Source of the DNA: Diploscapter coronatus
Taxonomy: Eukaryota > Nematoda > Chromadorea > Rhabditida > Rhabditidae
Direction of reading: 5' to 3'
Length of the DNA: 64,000 nucleotides
NCBI GenBank assembly: GCA_964036155.1
Contig: OZ038423.1
Coordinates: forward strand, 2,681,249-2,745,248
Below, in pieces: positions 57,732-64,000 of this stretch. The number at the start of each line of letters is the position of its first letter. The stretch's first letter is position 1. The translations under genes were made by a program, and so were the position numbers. Under the pieces are notes generated by a model. It saw only the letters and a program-made list of their open reading frames with translations, did no database searches and was not told where the DNA came from.

Positions 57732-59845
57732 ATTTGAAAATAAAAATGAAGATTTTTATCGATATTCGAAAGAAGATTACGAATTGTATAAGTTATTGCT
57801 CGGTAAAACGAGAATGCACTGTAAAAGTGTGTTGACGATAGTTAAGTGAGGCTGTACACGGAGACTATGTTCAACAAACGAAATAAAATACACTACAAGA
57901 TATAATTCAAGGTTGACTGATGAAAAATGAAGAATATTGAATTATTGTATAGGCGACGAAAGGCAATGACAATGTATGGATTAGAAAATGGCGAAATGGG
58001 ATGAGATATGCTACAAGATAAATCGAGGTTAGATTTTTAAAAATAAGACGATGGAATAGGGCCAACAGATTAAAAAATCGTCTAAAATTGGATATGATAT
58101 GAATGAGCAAACACGCTAATGAAACTGAACGATATGTTAGCTTGTAAATTTTAGCAGACCAGAGAAATGTTTGAACCAGCGAAATGCGATATGCAAAGAG
58201 GTCTAAAGAGCCAGCAGAAAGAGACACTCTTTGCAAATATCCCCTCTCCCTGTTATGTATCCATTCCCGCATTTGAACATATCGTTTTGGTGGCTTGTAA
58301 TGGATTTTTGAACATTTTTTAAACGATAATAAAAATCATTCCGATTTTTTCAGGATGATAATATACGACTAGCCCTACAAGATGAGCTAAAATTCAGAGA
58401 AAAAATGGAAATTGAAGAAGGCTAACTTTGAAGGCTTGTAATTTGTTCAGAGATAATCGAACTCGATCTGGTTTTTTTTTCCAAGATAATGGTACTCGAC
58501 GAGTTCTGCAAAATAAGATAAAATTTGATTTGATTTGAAACATAAAAACTTAGGAAAGTTAGAACAAGAAAAAATACGACAAAAATCAAGATTTTGGGCT
58601 CAAAATGGGATAATCTAAAATCTGAGTTGCAAGAGTGCGCGAGAGATACATCATCGACCCATCATCACCAGATATGGCAAACAAGCGGGTTGTTAACGAG
58701 AAGCCAACAACGAGAAATGGAGTAGAGAGAAGAGGGGAAAAGAACGCAGGAGAAAGAAGGAAGAAGAGAGAAAGAAATAGAGAGAAAAAGAGAAAAAAAC
58801 TTTAGAGCAGCTGTATGGCGCGACAAAAACGCTAAGAAGGCATGAAATTAGAAGTTTTTGACTAGATTTAGACGCGGTTTGCAGAAACATAAAACCAAGG
58901 GAAAATGCACTTTTGGAAAAGAATCTAGCAAACAGAATCGAAATGTTTCCGAAATTTTGAAAGGAAAATTGAATATTTGATTTTAAATTTGCTTTGCACC
59001 CGATATTCGCTTTGAATAAATTCATTGGAACTTTGTAAAATTTGAAATGTTTCAAAAAATTTGGTAGAAAAGTAGAGATTTTAAAGTGTAGTCAATTCAG
59101 AATTGCTCCATTATAAAGCCAATTTGAAGAAAAGCAGAAAAATCCTCGAAATCGTTTACTATTAGAAAAAATCTCAATCTCATGTCTTGAATGCGTAAAA
59201 TATGATGAGAAATCGCAGAATGTGCATGAATGCCAAACCATGTAAATGAGCTATTGAAAGCTTTTTCTCGCAGTGAAAAGGGAGTCTCTTGGGAGAGAAA
59301 ATAGAAAAAGACGAAAAAATATCGAAGAAAGCACGCAAATCTGCATAAATGGGATAGGTTAGGAATTAGATAATTAGAAGAAAAAAAACTTAAAGAAAAA
59401 CAGAAAGTCAACGAATAATGAAGACAAGTAATCAGATAATGGACGAAAGCAAACGAAAGCGAAAACAACAAAATAATAGTGAAGAAAATCTCAGAGGAAA
59501 AAATAAAAACTCTCATAAGACAGAAAATCAGATCATGAAATCAGAAAATGTAAAAAGACAGGGAAAATAAAAGAAATATGAAAAAACAGGATAAAAACCG
59601 AATAAAAAAGCTTGATGAAATTGAAAACATGCGCTTAGCAAATCGCGTATATAGAAAACGACAAAGTAAGTGCGAAAGAAATAGTCATCTTTTCTGAAGA
59701 GACGGAAAAAGAAGAAGGAGAACTTTGCCAAGAGCTGGAAAGGAGGGGCAAAGAAGGAAAGAAAGCAGATGGAGGCAGAATCGATGCTCTTGCGCATGCA
59801 CATGAAAGCTAAAGGTCTGAAGCTGAAGCCTGACGAAAAGAAGCT

Positions 59846-60092
59846 AGGTTGCTGAATGTTTAGAGGAAGATGAACAACGAGGTGACAATTGTCTAGGTGA
59901 GGGTGGAAGCATAAGAGATTAGGCTAGCAGATGATACACAAGGGTTCTAAAGTTGGAAATTTACTAAGTTCAGAGAATTTTAAGGTCCTGAAGTAGGGTT
60001 TGAAACAAGGTTGCTGAATGTGGTAGAGGACGATGGACAGCAAGACGACAATTGTCTAGGTAAGGGCGAGAGCATACCAAATTAAGCTAGGC
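59846..60092. repeat. Imperfect direct repeat, two copies
   Basis: About 83 bp at 59846-59928 recurs at 60007-60092: both have AGGTTGCTGAATG, then ACAATTGTCTAGGT, then a GGG...AGCATA block and a TTAGGCTAG/TTAAGCTAG end. The period is about 161 bp. Confidence 0.7.
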
Positions 60093-63088
60093 TAAGAAAA
60101 TTTTTAAGCTATGATATGAAGACTTCTGAACATGAAGTGCAATGATACTAGAATAGAATGAATTTTTGATAACGATAAGTAAAGGATAACTTGAAGATAG
60201 GCTAGGATGGACCAATACACAAGCCAAATTGGACAACTATAAGAAAATTTGCTCCTGAGGCGAGCCAATTTCCCATCGGTCAACTCTCGACCTATTTCCG
60301 ACACGGGAAAAACGCTCACTTCAATGGGTTGATTGACTCTCTTTTAGTGGACCAATTTGGTACAAATTTGCAAAGAAAGATTCACTACATAAACTTCGCT
60401 TTATGAAGATCAACTAGCTATAAGCTTGAAATCGGTTTCACAGGATTATGGCTTTAAATTGATACGTTTTCGAAAATATCATGGCAAAACAAGTAAATAG
60501 TCTAATAGTCGCACGTAGAATTCGAAAGAAAGAAATAAAGGTAAAAAAATGAAAGAAAGTAATAATCAAATTTACTTCTGCTCAAGACAAATGCTCTTCC
60601 GCTCGCTATTGGAGCAACAACCTTGGAACGCCTAATAAGGCTATGAGAAATAGAGGCAAATCGCCTAAATAAAGACAATTGGTCACGGATTAGGGCATAA
60701 TCCTCTAGCCGCAAAGGGGAAATAGAAGATGAGAAGCTAGAAGATAATAAGGAAAACAAAATGTGGACGAGATCTCAATAGTTTAGGAAATATGAATTTT
60801 GAAAATTACTATATTTCTAGATTGAATATATCACAACTGTTCGAAAATTGCTGAGGATTAAAATAATTTTATCAAGGAGAATTATAAAATATAGAAAAAA
60901 AAAACCGTAAAGGCGATGAAAATAGTGTGAGAATATGAAAAATTAAAAGTTATATGGCGGGATCTTATAAAATGAGATTTTCGGTCGCGAAAAATAACCC
61001 CATAAGCCCCAATCGACTTTCGAGAAAAGGCCTTATTTACGAGTGAAAGATGGCCGCCAGAACTCGCCCGGAAAGGAAATAACAAATGAATGAGTGGAAA
61101 ATGAAGGAACGGCTCGAATATAGACTTTTGGCTTATAGAGGTTTAAAGGAATTTTTAGGACTTCACAAGGTTTTAGAAATATGACAAAATAGACAACAAA
61201 AATATCAAGATATTTCTTCAAACTTTTTAAAAATTGTTTATAGGTGGACTGGTTAGAAAATTCCTGGAATGATGCTTCAAAAGCTTAGTCATCGATTAGT
61301 AATTCGCTAAAATTATTGGGTCTCTAGGTTGTTCACAAAATGAATATGAATTTAAAAAAGAAAAAAAAAACCTCTAGATGCTCGCTTTTCTGATTGAATT
61401 TATCTATTCGTTTATGTTCTGCTCGCTTTTTCGATTAAATTAGTGTGAGTCTCGGGTCTATTTGCTATGCAATTACATGCCTTTAATGGGAGACATTCAA
61501 TGAAAGAAGCAAGCCATGAAAAAATGCTGGAAAGAAGACGAAGGCATCGACAAATGCTGGGAAAATTGATACAAATGAGCTGCAAAAATGTAAGCGGAAA
61601 GATGAATTGCATAGCACGAGAAAGAATATATAAACGCAACATATAAACAATATATGAAAAAAATTTAGATCTATGAAAAAGTTAAATACATGATCATTTT
61701 AAGTTTCATGAAACTCGATGGTAGGTTCGTGTTAAATTTTAAAGTATTAGTTTTCAATGTCATTTCAGATATGATGAGTTTAAATCTAATTGATCAAAAA
61801 AAAACCCACGATTAGTACATAAGAAATGATGATTTAAAACTATACTTACGCTTATCCACTATATACGACTAAAAGTGGATGTATAAAATTTCTAATCTCA
61901 AACATAGATTATCGAATTGAGATATTAGTCAGATAAAAAGTCGCAATATACAGGTGTTAAATAAAGAAACACACGTATAAAAACCTATATGTAAAAATGC
62001 AATATGTGTGGATTTGCTTTGGGGAGAAATCGAATTTGCGGCTTACAACTCTTTTTCCCTCCCTTCTCACTTTTCTCGCCGCCGAGGACGGCTGCAATTC
62101 GAAGAGCGCATTTCTGCTGAATTTCAGCGTTTCTGCGGCAGGTGTGAATTTCATGTCACAATAATCACACTCACAGCAAAAACTACTAACCGCTGAGAAA
62201 TCTGAAGGAAATTTTTGATGACTTGTTTTATCATTGAGAACAATTTTGTTGCTATTTTGTAGCGCCAGATGCGACGGAGTTAACCAACCAACCTACTTTG
62301 GTAATCTATAATTCTGAAGCCTATGAAGTATTTAGAACATTTTCCGAATCATATCAGGAAATTTCTAACGTATGAATTCTTCTGATAGGATAGCTCATAA
62401 TAATGCTCTACTTGAATTAAAATTCTACTATTTTCTTTTTAATCAACATAAATCCTGAAACATAACGCAATAAATAATAGCTAAAAACTAAAAAATAGCA
62501 AAAATACCCACGCAGTAAAACTAAAAGTGAGTGATGAATAAAAATCGCTGAAAAATGTCAGCTGATGCTCAAAGGAAGCGAAAAAAAACGAAAAACGCTG
62601 GGCTAGAAGGAATTTGAAAAATGGCTGGTTTCTGCAGGAGGCTTGACGAAAATGTATCGCTGATCTCAAGGAACATTTTATCAGAGACGCAGATTTCTTT
62701 GGCAGAGTCACCTATCCTTCAGCATTAGAAAGCTCAGAGATATAGAGGAAATAAAAAATGAAATTTCATGATGAAGTGTGTTCTGGCGGAGCAAAAAAGC
62801 GGTGGCATAAAAAGTCGAAGATGAATGTCATGAGTTCGCAAGCAGTAAGCGAATAAAAAGAATACATAAAACGAGAATAATGAATTTGGGGAAATTATCG
62901 AATGTCTTTAAATTTAGGAACAATAGGTTTCAAATTCAATGAGAATAAGTTTATATCTCAAATAATTGATAAACTAGTTTCCACGAACTTTTTTAAATAA
63001 TCAAAACTTGCCACTCTTCAGAGTCGATAAAATTATGAAGGAAAACACGAGAATACATTCGAACTTCAAACCCAATTCTCACTTTGCA

Positions 63089-63186
63089 ATTTGGAAACTT
63101 CAAGCCATGAGAAATAGTGAGAAAAGGATCGTTTTCCCTACCATTCCTCACCCTATTTCGCATGGCTTGAGGTTTCCAAGTAGTCT
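63089..63186. repeat. Foldback element, arm family I
   Basis: Arms TTTGGAAACTTCAAGCCATG and, on the opposite strand, CTTGGAAACCTCAAGCCATG, then GAGAAATAG / GCGAAATAG on the two sides. Loop GATCGTTTTCCCTACC. Confidence 0.85.
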
Positions 63187-64000
63187 TTCCACTTTCATAT
63201 CGCATCATATAGTCACTTTATTCAGGACATTTGGCATTTGTAATTCTTAAATCCGGAAAGTTCCATTTTCAAATCCAAAAGATCTGGTCTAACTTTGAAA
63301 CATAGAAACTTGAAAATGTCTGCGATAGTTCGCTTTTATGTTTTTCTTTTTTGAGAAGTAAATCCGTTTAGATTGAGAAACGATGCAGGCCTTTTCGGCT
63401 GCATTTCCGGTGCTTTGCGCGGCTGAATCTAAGCCTCATCAAGTAACGAGGAGACAGGACGGCAGAATGAAAATCGCATGAAATGCAAAGAATCAGGAAA
63501 AATGAGAGTAAAGTGAGAAGGAGCAGAGTCCGTCTGGTCGAATGATAAGATGCTCGAATTTTACAGAATCGATTTTTTGCAAAAAAAAATCAAGAAATAA
63601 CGCAAAAAATAGACTAAAATGTAGCTGCATACAATTGGTTTTGTAAAAAGTTATATTTTTACAGGAAAAAGGATAGCGCATCAAATGAAGCTAAAAGTAA
63701 AATCACCTACACAAATCTCATGCTATTTTCAATTTTTTAGTTTCTTTTTGTTTAATAAGATCGCGATAACTTCGCATAGCTTAGAAATTGAGATGAGGAA
63801 AAAGTGAGACGAAAAAGAACGAGGGTTCCTTCTAGACGGAGCAGAGGGGCTCATGCCAGACACATAGCAAAGAACGCAAGAAAGCTAGGATTAGAAAAAG
63901 AGTCGAGTCGATAATAACAAAGTAATGCAGCAGTAGAGTGACATGACAGAGGTTCTTGAAGGAATACAAATGATCTTCATGGGAAAATTTAGACATTTTG

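Larger units (their letters stand above)
54978..64000. other. Long purine-rich region with almost no recognisable genes
   Basis: From about 55560 the plus strand is rich in A and G (runs such as AAAGAAAGAAATAAGAAAAA) for over 8 kb, with few breaks. The minus strand is therefore C/T-rich, like the presumed outron or promoter stretches before plus-strand genes in this window. Minus-strand open frames here (for example 59097-59516) are low-complexity Phe/Ser/Leu and not credible proteins. The only candidates noted are a terminal exon near 57.7 kb, a tandem repeat at 59846-60092 and a foldback at 63089-63186. Confidence 0.5.

Noticed and set aside
59097..59516. 139-codon minus-strand open frame
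   Set aside because: Phe/Ser/Leu low-complexity product expected from reading a pyrimidine-rich strand.

Overview
The window is eukaryotic and almost certainly nematode. Coding sequence lies in short exons split by small introns with GT(A/G)AG donors and T-rich TTTTCAG acceptors. Families typical of nematodes are present: two tandem chemoreceptors of the Srg type, a cysteine-rich T20D4.11/DUF19-like secreted protein, and starts lying just after TTTCAG sites that look like trans-splice acceptors. I rebuilt exon chains by hand from reading frames, splice signals and family similarity. No prokaryotic operon, CRISPR array, phage or intact autonomous transposon was seen.

Layout. 1-3057 (+): C-terminal half of a molybdenum-pterin hydroxylase (xanthine dehydrogenase / aldehyde oxidase type); the 5' half is outside the window. 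3349-9102 (-): a complete eEF2-like translocase gene of 17 coding exons, convergent with the hydroxylase. 9497-9926 (+): a small coiled-coil protein, divergent from the eEF2-like gene across a 394-bp shared promoter. 10987-22758 (+): a 29-exon anoctamin (TMEM16). 25819-27752 and 28149-29753 (-): two tandem Srg-like receptors with the same intron layout. 33534-35893 and 36094-37142 (+): two adjacent genes for small helical secreted proteins. 38485-44388 (+): a propeller-like protein with a Tyr/Pro/Gln-rich tail and a C-terminal CaaX box. 48252-48553 (+): a 69-residue protein of unknown family. 50244-53317, perhaps to 54977 (-): the DUF19-like protein. From about 55.5 kb to the end the plus strand is strongly purine-rich and holds almost no recognisable gene, apart from one possible terminal exon near 57.7 kb and one imperfect tandem repeat.

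The most unusual content is not a protein. Introns and spacers carry many 75-190 bp foldback (inverted-repeat) elements. They fall into at least three arm families, yet several with unrelated arms carry a similar loop motif (GAAATAGTAT followed by a G/A-rich block such as GGCTAGGGTAGGG). Two copies of a further foldback and two Tc1-type MITEs (one with perfect TA flanks) are also present.

Gene-level oddities are an eEF2-like protein whose diphthamide loop has lost the usual glycines, a hydroxylase acceptor site that reads GG where AG is expected, three GC-AG introns, and an excess of AAG/GAG 3' splice sites. The genes look like an ordinary mix of housekeeping, membrane and secreted functions; I see no evidence that they form one pathway.
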